Assembly: GCA_963514095.1 (NCBI GenBank)
Contig: OY741268.1
Span: 4,734,001 to 4,798,000 of the forward strand
DNA length: 64,000 nucleotides
DNA from: Eutrigla gurnardus
Taxonomy: Eukaryota; Chordata; Actinopteri; Perciformes; Triglidae
Direction: 5' to 3'
The stretch's first letter is position 1, and every line of letters starts with the position of its first letter. Positions 10,141-20,654 of this stretch are shown here, one piece after another. A program made the position numbers and the translations under genes. Below the pieces are notes generated by a model. The model was not told the DNA's origin. It was given only the letters and a program-made list of their open reading frames with translations, and did no database searches.

Positions 10141-10360
10141 AAACTAGATCGTGGGGTGGCCGGTGGCACAGTGGTTAGGGCAGCCGCCCCATGTACAGAG
10201 GTTCAACGTCCTCGACGCGGATCCCAGTCCGGGATCAGTTTCCTGCAACGTCTTCTCCCTCTCTCTCCCTGTTTCCACACTGTCTGTATAAAATAATAAA
10301 AGGCTTGAACGGTGCTCTAGCCAGAAAAAAATAATCTTTAAAAAAAAAAACTAGATTGTG
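10141..10360 (+). mobile_element. tRNA-derived SINE with 13-bp target duplication
   Basis: SINE body 10154-10347. The head has an A-box-like GTGGCACAGTGGTTAGGGC and a degraded B box. The body (CTTCTCCCTCTCTCTCCCTG, CACACTGTCTGTATA) is shared with the SINE at 59311-59503 on the other strand. It ends in A-rich sequence. The flanks AAACTAGATCGTG (10141-10153) and AAACTAGATTGTG (10348-10360) match at 12 of 13 positions. Confidence 0.85.
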
Positions 10361-11400
10361 AGCTTTTAGTCTCATGTTGTGCAATAAAATATGAATCTGT
10401 TAACAAATATCTCATGTGGTTGATAATATTAATAATAATCATAATAAAGACAATAAAAGAGGTTATTTATATAGCCCTTACCAAAACGAGCAATTACCAC
10501 ATGGTGTGCTTTAAGAGGCAAATACACATTTATTACAGTATAACTGTCGAACTTTACTTATGTGCACTATTTTCTATGATACTACCTCAACAGCAGATAC
10601 ACTACTATACCATATAGTGTTTTATATACATACATTTTATTTATACATTACTAATCAATATTGGCATTATATATTATACTTTATATTTTTATACTTATTT
10701 AACTCTTTCTTTCCTGACTCTTATGAAGCAACAACAGCTGTACATTTTCCCGAGGTTTTACTAAAGTATTCTGATTATTTATGAACAAATATAAATAAAT
10801 GCAAATTTGGTCACAAACTACAAATAGCCTACAGATAGCTTCTAACAGGATGTAACGTTTTCTATGACTTCCTGTCAAATCTTTGAAGGCAGATGGAAAC
10901 TGTCTGACTGGAGCGCAGCTTTTAGGCTCCACCTCCTGCTGCTCAGCCTGCTCTCGTCTACTTTCCCGAGGAGCAGTTCATCTCTAACGAGCCTAACAAC
11001 ATGAATGTGATGTTGGGGTCCTTGTGAAGCTTTACCTTACTCTCACTGTCTGTGCTTTGTCTGTATTCTGCCATCTCCACTTTCCACATACACAGTACTG
11101 CAGACTGAACATGGCAGCCTCATGAAGTCCACAGGTTTAGTATTAGTTTACGCTTATTTAAATGTGTTATGTGTGGACTTTGCAAGTTAGGCTGGTTGCA
11201 GTGAGCTGTGGAGTGAAAAACAGGTCATCTCATCTCGGAGACAAGAAGGCTGGGCCAGTCTGTCTCTACAGCCACACCTGATGAGCTGAGGGAAGAGGAA
11301 AAGTTGGAATTCGGTGCGTCAGCTCTCTGGCCCTCAACATAACGGCCCTCACAGGGGTGATAAGGACTTTCCCTATGAGAGAGAGGAAAGAGGGATTAAG
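10361..11400. other. Non-coding; no gene seen
   Basis: AT-rich to about 10900, then more balanced. Short frames lack motifs or splice context. Confidence 0.5.
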
Positions 11401-11435
11401 GTGTGTGTGTGTGTGTGTGTGTGTGTGAGTGTGTG
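11401..11435. repeat. (GT)n microsatellite
   Basis: Uninterrupted GT dinucleotides with a single GAGT break near the end. Confidence 0.95.
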
Positions 11436-12777
11436 AACCTCATAGCATGAAGGATTGCAGAGACATGTACAGTACATACACATGTTCACTGATTGGGTTC
11501 ACTGGGTTTACTGATTATTATTTGTTTTTTTTGTTCTTATAGTAAAGTTCTTAAAGTAAGTTCTTATATTTGTAGTACGTTTCATTTTAAGATCTGAATT
11601 TATGGAGAGAACTGTGTTTCAAGGTGACAGTAGTTGCTTAAAATAGCCGCTTGAGGGTGCTTTATGTATGTGATGTAGTAATTCCTGATGTGAGCATTGC
11701 ATGCTGGGATCGAGACACCTCAGCTAGGCCTGATGCTAACGAGATTACGATACAGTCACGAGTGAAGTTGATGACAGTTTATGGAAGTAATATTGCTTTG
11801 TTCTCATGTTACGAGTCTGTACATGTCCAAAGTTGTTGCTAGACTGCTGCGACTGGAGTATTTGTTTTCTTTTGTTTAATATGATTGAGGACCCAGATTG
11901 TTTTTTTGTTTTTAGTTGCTGGGTCTGCATTCTAGGACAGCGCAGATTCCAACCAGGGTTGCTGTCTGACGCGAGGCAGGGTTACAGAGGATCTAGAATC
12001 CTCCATCTTCTTCATCTTCCTGAGGATTCATGTCTGAACCAGATAAGATCTAAGCTGCGCGCAGCAAGCATACATGCAAACAAACACACACACACTCTAC
12101 CTGGGTAGCACACATACATTGAATACACTTGGACAGACGTGGAAACAAACTAAACATTTTGGACTGGACTTTGATGAACATATCAGATAGACATTACCTT
12201 TTACACTAATCCATCTCTCGCTCCTTGAGTAGAACCTGAGTACAGTAGTCAATTAAGTATTGTTCTATATAGCTGCAGAACATATCACAGACCTGTCTAA
12301 AAGCCAATATTTGCTTTTAACTCAACACTTCCTGTTTCTGTTTAAAAGTAACAGCTCTCTAGCATCTCTCTGTGGACTTTTAGACTTTACTTCTGAAATA
12401 TTTAGTGTTAAAATGCTAACTTGAACAACCTGAGAAGGCGTCATTGGAAACTTCTTTCAACAAAGAAATACTCTCCAGTTCTGATAGGACTGATGTTGTT
12501 GGCGTACGCTAAGCTCTCCAGGAGCTGCCATTATTGACAAATGCATTACGTGAAGCCTAACAAGATACCTTATCATACGTGAAATGTGATCTCATTATTC
12601 TCCAGTGATCTTGTGAAATTGTGAGAATCCTTGCTCCATAAATGAATAGAGTACTGGCTTTTATTATGAGTTGTTATTATTATTTATAAAAAACACACAC
12701 TTCTTCACTTTTTTTCTGTCTAAAAGAAATATAAATTACATTCAAATTGAAATGAGATGAAACATGCTGGCCATTAT
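11436..12777. other. Non-coding; no gene seen
   Basis: Mixed composition with no supported exon, RNA gene or transposon motif. Confidence 0.5.
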
Positions 12778-12803
12778 CCCCCCCCCCCCCCCCCCCCCCC
12801 CCC
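12778..12803. repeat. Poly-C tract, 26 bases
   Basis: Uninterrupted run of C. Frames through it encode poly-Gly or poly-Pro and are not genes. Run length may be inexact in an assembly. Confidence 0.95.
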
Positions 12804-13046
12804 AGTCTATACTGTATATCCCTGCCCCTGTTGAATATTTTTTATCCCCCGTGGAAATAGTGATTAATGCTACTGCACCAATAGTCAGTATAAAATGAAA
12901 ATATGTATAAAATATATCCAAAACGCTGCAGCAAGAGAACAGTCTGTAGTGCAAACAATCAAATCAGAAATGGGTTTTCACTGTCAGCACCAGCCAAAAT
13001 CCTCCGTTTCTAAAAAGTGAAGCCAGACGCCTGAAGTGCCTTAAAC
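12804..13046. other. Non-coding; no gene seen
   Basis: AT-rich, no motif. Confidence 0.4.
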
Positions 13047-13680
13047 TTGCATTCTCTCTGGCCATCAGAGGCCGACTCCTCTGGTTGTAAAAATAAGTCT
13101 GATTGGATGAATGTCCAAGAGAAAATAACCCTACGTCTCTTGATTTATTACCTCAGTAAACATGAGTTTATGGTCTCAATCTCTACTTTCAAGTCTTCTT
13201 CAATCCAGCATGATGTTCATTTAGTACATTATGGTCCATTTAGAGTCCAACAGACCAGAAAGCAGGGGATGCTTTACGGCAGGGCTACCTTGTGATTGAG
13301 AGGTCACTACCACGGCCTTGCTACTTTACAACTGTCGCCAAAATGCAGTTAGTGACTAAGACGGCTTTAATAGTTAGCTTTAAAGTTGACCTTGAATTAT
13401 GAAGCTAACTTCAACAGCTTCACAACAGAATCCAGATGGATCCATATCCAGTAAGGTTACTGCTCCGGTTGGCGCTCTGCCGCTTTTGTTCATCAGATCC
13501 AACCATCGCTCCCGCCGTAGTCCAAATATGGTCACATTCACTGGTTGGATGAGGTTGAAGAATATGGCGACAGCCAAAATGCCGAACTTGAGGCTTTGAA
13601 ACCGTAGTCCACATACCGATGGGTGATTTCATGATGACTGATGATTCACTTTTTATAGACAGACATTTCTGTGATGATAC
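13047..13680 (+). repeat. Probable teleost interspersed repeat, class unknown
   Basis: Matches, from memory, a sequence type common in fish genomes: AAAATAACCCTACGTCTCTT, then GTTTATGGTCTCAATC, then TAGTCCAAATATGG, AATGCCGAACTTGAGGCTT and a terminal TTTTTATAGACAG. No coding capacity is seen. The class of element is unknown to me. Confidence 0.45.
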
Positions 13681-14233
13681 ATGCCTGTGATGAGTGTGAA
13701 GACGCCCAAATCAGATCAGTAACAACATGCTGTCTTGTGTTGTGTTAGACCCTAATGATACAACCCTCCTATGTATGATTGCCATGATTCAACATCCCTC
13801 ATTGGCTACAACCAGAAAAGACATGTGAACAAACATTTTTATTTTCTTTCATAAAATAACAAGGAGCAACTGGCCTTTCATACTGAATGAATGATCAGGC
13901 TTCAGTTGTGACAGGAAGGAATTATGTATTTTTATGTCTCTGGTTGTGATGAATTGACAATAAATTATATTAATATGCAGCTCTTCTCCTTGTAGATGTA
14001 ATTAAGCAGCTGTTTGCTAAAAAGTTCCTCAACAAACATGTGCAATGTAAGTCTCTCTGATCTTAGGTGTATTTCTTTCCGATTGGGTCACTGTTACGAC
14101 CCCGAGTCGTATGGACAGTTCTATGTATTGGTGTACTGCGTTAATCTCCTGTGCATGTTGTGGATGTTTTTCTTCTCTCTGGCTGATTGTGTCTGTGTGA
14201 CGAGCTGCAGGTGAGCTTGGTTGTATGGGGCCC
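13681..14233. other. Non-coding; no gene seen
   Basis: No motif. The frame at 14014-14214 looks like chance. Confidence 0.45.
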
Positions 14234-15325
14234 TGGGGCCTCATTGATAAAACTGTGCATAGGGTCTTAACTAAAATTGTATGTACACCAAAAAAAAAAT
14301 CAGATTTGAGTTATAAAACCTGCAACCTGTAAGCAATGTTCCCTACAGTTGTGCGTACCTGAATCCGCCTCTTATCCCGCCCTGTACACGGCCATTTTTA
14401 CCCTTTTTAAAAAAAAGTCATGAATCATGGTGACAGGCCAGAAAAGAGTAAAAAACTCTTCTGAAAATGAGATGGAGACACTTGTTGGGAAGGTGGAGGC
14501 CCAGAAACCATTTTATTTAGTGGCCTCAGCAATAGCGGACAGTGGCTGAACTCGGCCCAGCGTCTGGTTCCAACCAGCGGTGCACACCAGGAAGCAGTCG
14601 GGTGCTCACGGATTGCGTCCTGCGACTCCAGCGAGACACCATCAGCACAATAAACAACGTTACAGAGCTACAGCAAACAGGAGAAGTAATGCAAGAACTT
14701 GCCCAATTAATAAAGATTCTGTTAAAAAATGAACATTGATTGTTGTCTTCCTCACCTAACAAACACTTACTGGCTGTATTTATATTTGTGCTGATGACAT
14801 ATGCACATTAAGGAGAATATGTAGTGTTTCCCGCTGTGTTCTGCAGTGATCTAATGGAGGGTATTTATTGTATCCTGTATTACATGCAGTCGGGCTGTCT
14901 CCTCCTCCTGTGGTGACACAGCGCTGATTAAATATTTAGAAATAATTTTGATTTAAGATATGAGTTGGATTTTCAGGAGTTTATGAAACAATGCTCACTC
15001 CGTACAAGCGCCAATAACACTGCTGGAGTTCATCTTCATGATAATGGGATCTTACGTATAATATGGAATGAAATGTATGCGAGTCATCAAAACTATAATA
15101 GTTCTTCTCACATTTACTTTCTACAATCTGACTTCAGTTCACCACAGATTCCCCTCCAGTCTCCAGAATGTGCGTACGCATGGCTCAAGGTTTGCTTACA
15201 GGTACGCACACTTTCCAGTCTTTTTATAGATCAAAACCTTTGCATGGAAAGTGGCGTACGCACGTTTCCAGTCCCGTTTTGTGCGTACGCAAGCTTAATA
15301 AATGAGTTCAGGTCAGGTTAATGAT
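14234..15325 (+). mobile_element. Degraded PIF/Harbinger-like DNA transposon, transposase lost
   Basis: The left end GGGCCTCATTGATAAAACTG and the right end (reverse strand CTCATTTATTAAGCTTGCGT) are imperfect inverted repeats. GCGTACGCA motifs recur inside the right half (15172, 15252, 15283). Internally there is a remnant of a Myb/SANT-like second protein, typical of Harbinger elements. No DDE nuclease is found. The superfamily call is inferred from the Myb remnant and end sequences. Confidence 0.5.
14427..14739 (+). pseudogene. Myb/SANT-like accessory protein of Harbinger, fragmentary
   Basis: From ATG 14427 the frame reads a basic KRVKNSS followed by EMETLVGKVEAQKPF, the pattern of the first Myb/SANT helix in Harbinger accessory proteins (charged Glu-x-x-x-Leu-Val repeats), and stops at TGA 14547. 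A second frame, to TAA-like end at 14739, gives a helical tail (ITELQQTGEVMQELAQLIKILL-like, near 14640-14735) that fits the C-terminal coiled segment of the same family. The middle is deleted. In an intact element this protein binds DNA and helps nuclear import of the transposase. Confidence 0.4.
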
Positions 15326-17292
15326 ATGTCTTTTGTATCCTTTTTGTTTGAGTAGGCAAGTTTAGGTGGTTGCAGTAAATTTCTTTTTGTTTGTTTTGTT
15401 TTTTACTGTTCACTGTCCCTGAAGATAAACTTGGTAATTATAAATCTTTAAATGGCTGATTATTATGGGCTGGAAGTCCCAAGGTCAAAATGGAAGACAC
15501 TTCCAAAGTTGGTTGAGAATCATCAAGCTAAGATCATGAATCCCATATTTTCTTAATTGATTGAACTGATTAAACCATGTTCTTACATATTTAAACAGAT
15601 TAGTTAGTGACCATTTCTGTCGGTAATGGTGCAGTGATCACAGAACAGACTGCAATCAATTTAAACTGAGAAAAGTGTCTTGACCGAACAGCCATGAGCA
15701 AAAGCACACCAGTCTGATATCATGTGCTGTTCTGAGATGTTTCTCTGATATTGTAATACTAAAAACTATCTCCCATCAGGTGATGTACACAGTGGCAAAG
15801 TGACAGCCATGTAGAAATACTTGGCAGTCACTGAGAGCGCTTTAGGCAACATGTTCTTTTTGATCAAGGTGGAAAGGATGCCGTCGCTGTCGCCTTCTAT
15901 ATCTTTCTCAGTCATGGAGACCAGAGAACTGACATAGTGGCTTTATCAGGGTGACATTTTGCACAGATATTAGACAGAACCTTTCAAAGCGGCCTCAAGG
16001 CCTGCAGATTAGGTTTTTTCCCCCCACAGAAAGGCCTCTGATGGTCCTGTAGGGAAAACTTCAGTCCCCAAGACACCATTTTACATGTATTCCCTTGTAA
16101 TTCAGTCAGGCAAATGGTAGTTCTTTGCAAGTTAACGTAAGGCTGCATGATATACCTGCCAAACCAGCTGATTTGCTCAAAAAGTTTCTCTATGACCATT
16201 TTAGAGTCTATGTGCAGATTATCATTATATTATTTCAACGTAAATTCATCTAGTCCACATAATCAATTTCATGAGCAAATCCCTCAGGGAAGAGAATCAC
16301 CTTTTCTTTCCAGTAAATTATTTTTCTGCCATCGTAAAATTGGTTTTGTCAGTGTGTCTTATTTTCCAACAGTGGATTCAGTATCTCACAAAAAAAAAAA
16401 AAAGCCTTTAAACAATGCATAATGCAAGGTAGATTACCTGTGATAATCCAATATGCTGAGCATCTCAGGCAGTAATGTGATTAGTGTGCTGTAATTGGTG
16501 TAATCATGAAAACAAATATCTGCATCCATTTTTGCTCACAGGAGAAAAACCCCGTCTGATTTTCTCTCCTGAAAACAAATGTGTGTCTATTTAAAATCTG
16601 CTACCGATGAAGCCTTAAGGCTGACAGTTTTTTCTGAAGTTAAGATAAAATGCTTGCCAATGTCTCGACACTCACATAATTTCTTCAAATTCCAAATACA
16701 TGTTCAGGGTCAACAGTACTACAAGTGAATAAACAGGACAACATCAAGTACAGACTACTAGAGCATGTGATAGACGTAACACTGCCTGAGTGCCTTCTCA
16801 TTCATGTTTAAACTGTGACCTGCAGCTAATAGAAATGTGTCTCCTCAACAATATTAAAAGTGGGCATTCCCTGTCTTCATAGAGCAACACAGCCTCGTCA
16901 ATTAAGCTTTACTGAAAATGTGTTTACAGGCAGAACAATTAGTCGGAACCTAAAAGTGGCTTAATGAAAGAAGAATGAAAATACAGTTTTTATAAGAAAG
17001 TCGAGGTTCAATTCATTTTTATTGTACAACAGGGCTCCATGACAAAATGCTGTTTGTAGTCCCACTATTGCTACATAAGAAAATTACACAAAAAAACAAA
17101 CAGAACTATGATATGGTGAATGGAGGAGGGATGTTTCAGGAGTCTCACATTCTGCAGAAAGAAGCTCCTCTTAAGTATGGTAGTTCATCAGCTGATACAG
17201 CAGGGTAAACAGACTGTCTGGTTGGGTTTTGTCTTTTAATATCTGAATAACTGTGATTGCGGTCAGACTGACTGAGACCTGGAGAACGCGCT
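15326..17292. other. Long non-coding stretch, apparently low in repeats
   Basis: No transposon motif, microsatellite or exon recognised apart from a short A run at 16390-16403. The interval 15730-16640 contains several homeodomain-type cores (GATAATCC, GATTAG, TAATTGG, TAATCATG near 16440-16510). It could be conserved non-coding DNA; this cannot be judged without comparison. Confidence 0.4.
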
Positions 17293-17340
17293 TTGAAATG
17301 TTCACGCTGCATTACCAAAACGCTACGTTTCTTTTATGCT

Positions 17341-18084
17341 GTAACTTTCATGACGGACAAAATGCCACCAAAGAAAACTGCAAGCCAGCCTGACGAGGTG
17401 GAGGAGATGAAAAGATCTCTTGACTTCTTGTCAGCTGAGATGACGAAAATCATGGATCTAGTGGGGGAAATCCACACACTAAAGAACCAAAACATGGAAA
17501 AGGACAAATAAATCACATTCCTGGAAAACTGAGTGGACGATCTCGAGCAATACTCCCGCATGAATGATCTCATCATCAGCGGTCTGAGGGCTAAACACCG
17601 GAGCTACGCCAGGGCTGCTGTGGCCTCTGAAGACACCGCCGCCGGGAGGCAAGGGGCCGACGCTTCCGAAGACGACCGTGAGTCGCTGGAGCAACAGGTG
17701 CTTTGCTTTTTGGAAAGCAAGAACATTTCGGTTGACAGCGGAGACATCGAGGCCTGTCATACCCTGCACAGTAAAAACAAAACGGTCGCACCAGCAATAA
17801 TAATCCGGTTTACCAACAGAAAGAACAAACAAGCAATCATCAGACAAGGAAGGAAATTAAAAGCAACCGACGTCTACATCAACGAACACCTCACCAAGAA
17901 GAACGAGGACTTTGCAAGGAGAGCATGCATACTAAGAAAACAAAACAAGATTCAAGCAACATGGACTTCCAACTGCAAAATATTCATTAAAATAAATGGA
18001 ACCACACCAGAGTCAGCGAAAGTGCTCCTCATCAGAGACATCAGACAAGTTCGAGGTATGAATGAAAAAACACAAGGTAACTGA
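17341..18084 (+). pseudogene. LINE ORF1 protein, two internal stops
   Basis: RNA-binding protein of a LINE. The frame contains a heptad-like coiled coil (EEMKRSLDFLSAEMTKIMDL), then DDLEQYSRMNDLIISGL, the typical start of the RRM-like domain in L1-type ORF1 proteins, and a basic C-terminal domain ending near RDIRQV. TAA at 17509-17511 and TGA at 17530-17532 break it in the same frame. The two stops are 21 bases apart, so this looks like ordinary decay. Confidence 0.75.
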
Positions 18085-18299
18085 ATACACACTTAACTAA
18101 ACACAGAAGACCCATGACAGGCCTGGACTATAACCTATCATCTGAATATGAAAAACTGCATTTGAAATGTTTTGAATACACAGAACATAAGCCATAAGAC
18201 ATTGAAAATGAAATTGATCCTCAAAATAACTTCTATAACATCACACACAGCCATTGTGAATATTATACAGAAGAACAATTCAAAAGAAGTGTAATAATG

Positions 18300-18617
18300 G
18301 ACGGGTCAATATGCATCATACACTTTAACAGCAGGAGCCTTAATTCAAACTAACACTGTTTAAGGCAATTGGATACAATTGGATTCACTGTAATTGCAAT
18401 AACCGAAACCTGGCTTAGTGAGGAGAAAATGGCATAGTTGAAATTGAGGGATATGAAATGTTTTCCATGAATAGAAATCAATCAAAGGTGGTGGGGTTGC
18501 ACTACATATTGATACCAGCTACAAAAGTAAATCTGCCAGTAAAATTACATTTGCATTGGACAACATCATGGAATGCATTACAGTGGAAATTGACATGGAG
18601 GAATCCCAAAATGTATC
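18300..18617 (+). pseudogene. LINE apurinic-type endonuclease, N-terminal part
   Basis: Across frames one reads HFNSRSLNSN (near 18327), VIAITETWLSEE (near 18393, with the conserved Glu of the endonuclease) and a Gly-rich GGG-ALYID-like block near 18490, ending in a frame that gives ALDNIMECITVEIDMEE (18556-18606). Several small indels are present. The sequence stops resembling endonuclease at about 18617, where piggyBac sequence begins in the same frame. Confidence 0.65.
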
Positions 18618-19863
18618 TATCCTAATGTCCTGTGTCCCTTACCCACAAACACGTATGTTCTGGTCCAATGCCCTGAAAATCCCTGCCATTAGTGACTCAA
18701 TGAGACGCGATCGATTCTTCAAGCTGAGGAGCCATATGAAGGTAGTAATTGACAACGACGTTCCAGAAGACAGGAAAACAGACAAATTCTGGAAGGTGAG
18801 GCCTTTCATGAATCGTGTACTCGATGGCTGCTGCATTCAGGCTTGACCAGAATCTGTCTCAATTGATGAGCAGATGATACCGTTCACTGGAGCCTGTCCA
18901 TTCTGCCAGCATGTGCCGCTAAAGCCAAATCTAGTTGGCATGAAGAACTTTGTTCTGGCATCAACAGATGGCATTGTTCTGGACTTTGAAGTGTACCAAG
19001 GTTCAAAGGCACTGGCTTCACAGGTTCTGGACGCAACAGTGCATCCTGGTACAAAAGTGTACTGCGATCGCTTCTTTACCACCATATCAGCTGTGGAATG
19101 CATGCTGGAGAAGCAGGTGTACCTAACTGGTACAGTCATGAAGAATAGGGTCCCAAAAGCAATGCAGAAGCTGCCAAGTGAAAAAATCATGAAGCAGCAA
19201 GGCAGAGGTACCACCGCATCAGTTGTCAGAGGAGATGGGAAACTGTGTTGTGACAAGCCAGTCATGATGCTCTCTACTGTCCATGCTGAGAAGACAGAGG
19301 ACACCTGCCAGCGGTGGTCCAAGAAAGAGAAACACTACATGATGTTCAGACGACCAAGTACTGTACGGGAGTACAATTCTAGGATGGGTGGGGTAGACTT
19401 ATCAGACAGAATGATGAATGACTACAGGATGAGTGTGCGAAGAAAGAAGTGGACCAGTTGCATGCTTATGCACTTTATGGATCTTGCTCTGGCCAACAGC
19501 TGGCTGCTGTATCGCCGAGATAATCAAGAAAATGGTACCTCAAGAAAGGGTATCATGAAGTTCCTCCAGTACCGCATGGACGTGGCTCAGGTGTTCCTCA
19601 ACAAATGTAAAGTCACAGATGCAGAGGAAGAGAGTGCACACCGTCCACAACCTGGCCAAAGATTCTGGGTCACTCCAATCCCCCACATCTCAGTGCACAC
19701 AACCTCTGCTTGTCATCTGCTGGAAGTTGCCAACCTTAAGAACCCAATGCTTTGCAGACTACAAGGCTGCACTGGGAAATCCTGTGTGCGCTGTTTGACA
19801 TGCAATGTGTTCTTTTGCCTACAAAGTGGACACAACTGCTATGAAGCCTTTCACACAGGCTAG
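18618..19863 (+). pseudogene. PiggyBac-family transposase, N-terminus missing, one stop
   Basis: DDD transposase that normally cuts and pastes at TTAA. Homology begins at about SILMSCVPYPQTRMFWS (18618 on) and runs to TAG at 19861. The catalytic aspartates are in SIDEQMIPF (near 18862), YCDRFFTT (near 19063) and MGGVDLSDRM (near 19384), so the triad is kept. The C-terminal Cys-rich domain (CTGKSCVRCLTCNVFFC) is present. TGA at 18844-18846 interrupts the frame. The roughly 100 N-terminal residues are absent and replaced, without a stop, by LINE endonuclease codons. No TTAA or piggyBac end is seen at the left junction. Confidence 0.85.
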
Positions 19864-20049
19864 TAGGACTGTTTCAGACAGACAGATGGATTTAGCAGAC
19901 AGGCAGCCTATTAGTTCAGAGTCCCGGTATAGTTTGAGTATAGACATTTGCGTTCGCTATGACATTGGGACAAGGGACGTTCATAACCTTTGCATTTTTT
20001 AATGTTTACACTTTTATCTGCACTTTTGTTATCAAAAAATTCACTTTTT

Positions 20050-20262
20050 TAAAATAAAAATGTGTACTTTGTTAATAAAGTACACATTTGACACTCTGTC
20101 GAGACGAAGCTGTCTCTTGTTTTATGTGTATGTGTTCTTTTTAAATGTCCTGTTTCTAATTTGATTGTTCGTTTTCTGTTGCCTTCTGTTGCCTGTTGAA
20201 CTCTCGACTGCAAAACTAGTTTACCCTTGGGTATCAATAAAGTAACCTGAACCTGAACCTGA
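20050..20262 (+). mobile_element. LINE 3' tail with CCTGAA repeats
   Basis: T-rich 3' untranslated sequence ending TTGGGTATCAATAAAGTA and then three to four ACCTGA units (about 20241-20266), the short tandem tail of a LINE. Polyadenylation-like AATAAA occurs at 20054 and 20082. This tail is foreign to the LINE that resumes at 20655. Confidence 0.6.
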
Positions 20263-20654
20263 ACCTAAATGCTGTCTTTATTGTGTCATACAGAAAGTCT
20301 GGATAGAAAACAGTGTAAATCTACATACTGTAAAACTGATTTAAACAGGTGTAAATAATAACATTGATTGAATTGTCTTTATTATCATAAGATATCGTAA
20401 GATAGATAACTACTTATTGTAGAAAGCTAAAATTTCATTTGTAGGCTAAATGAGTCCTTCTGATCCCAAATAGCAAGGAAAAAAATAAATCCAAAAGACA
20501 GACCCATTGTCCTCATTTATGGACTTTGGTTTTGACATATATCTAGAGCACGTAGAAAGCTAAAATTGAATTTAAACTAAAATGAGGTCCTACTAATCCC
20601 AAATAGTAAGGAGACATTAAAAAAGTACATCAAATAAAAGTCCGGGTCTCAGGA
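20263..20654 (+). repeat. Imperfect duplication within the insertion
   Basis: TAGAAAGCTAAAATT...AAATGAG-TCCT-CT-ATCCCAAATAG-AAGGA occurs at about 20420-20478 and again at about 20552-20612 with scattered differences. No gene is seen. Confidence 0.5.

Noticed and set aside
18837..19322. Minus-strand frame of 161 codons
   Set aside because: Antisense to the piggyBac transposase.
18618..19863. Domesticated piggyBac host gene
   Set aside because: An in-frame TGA and missing N-terminus, together with the LINE context, favour a dead retroposed copy.
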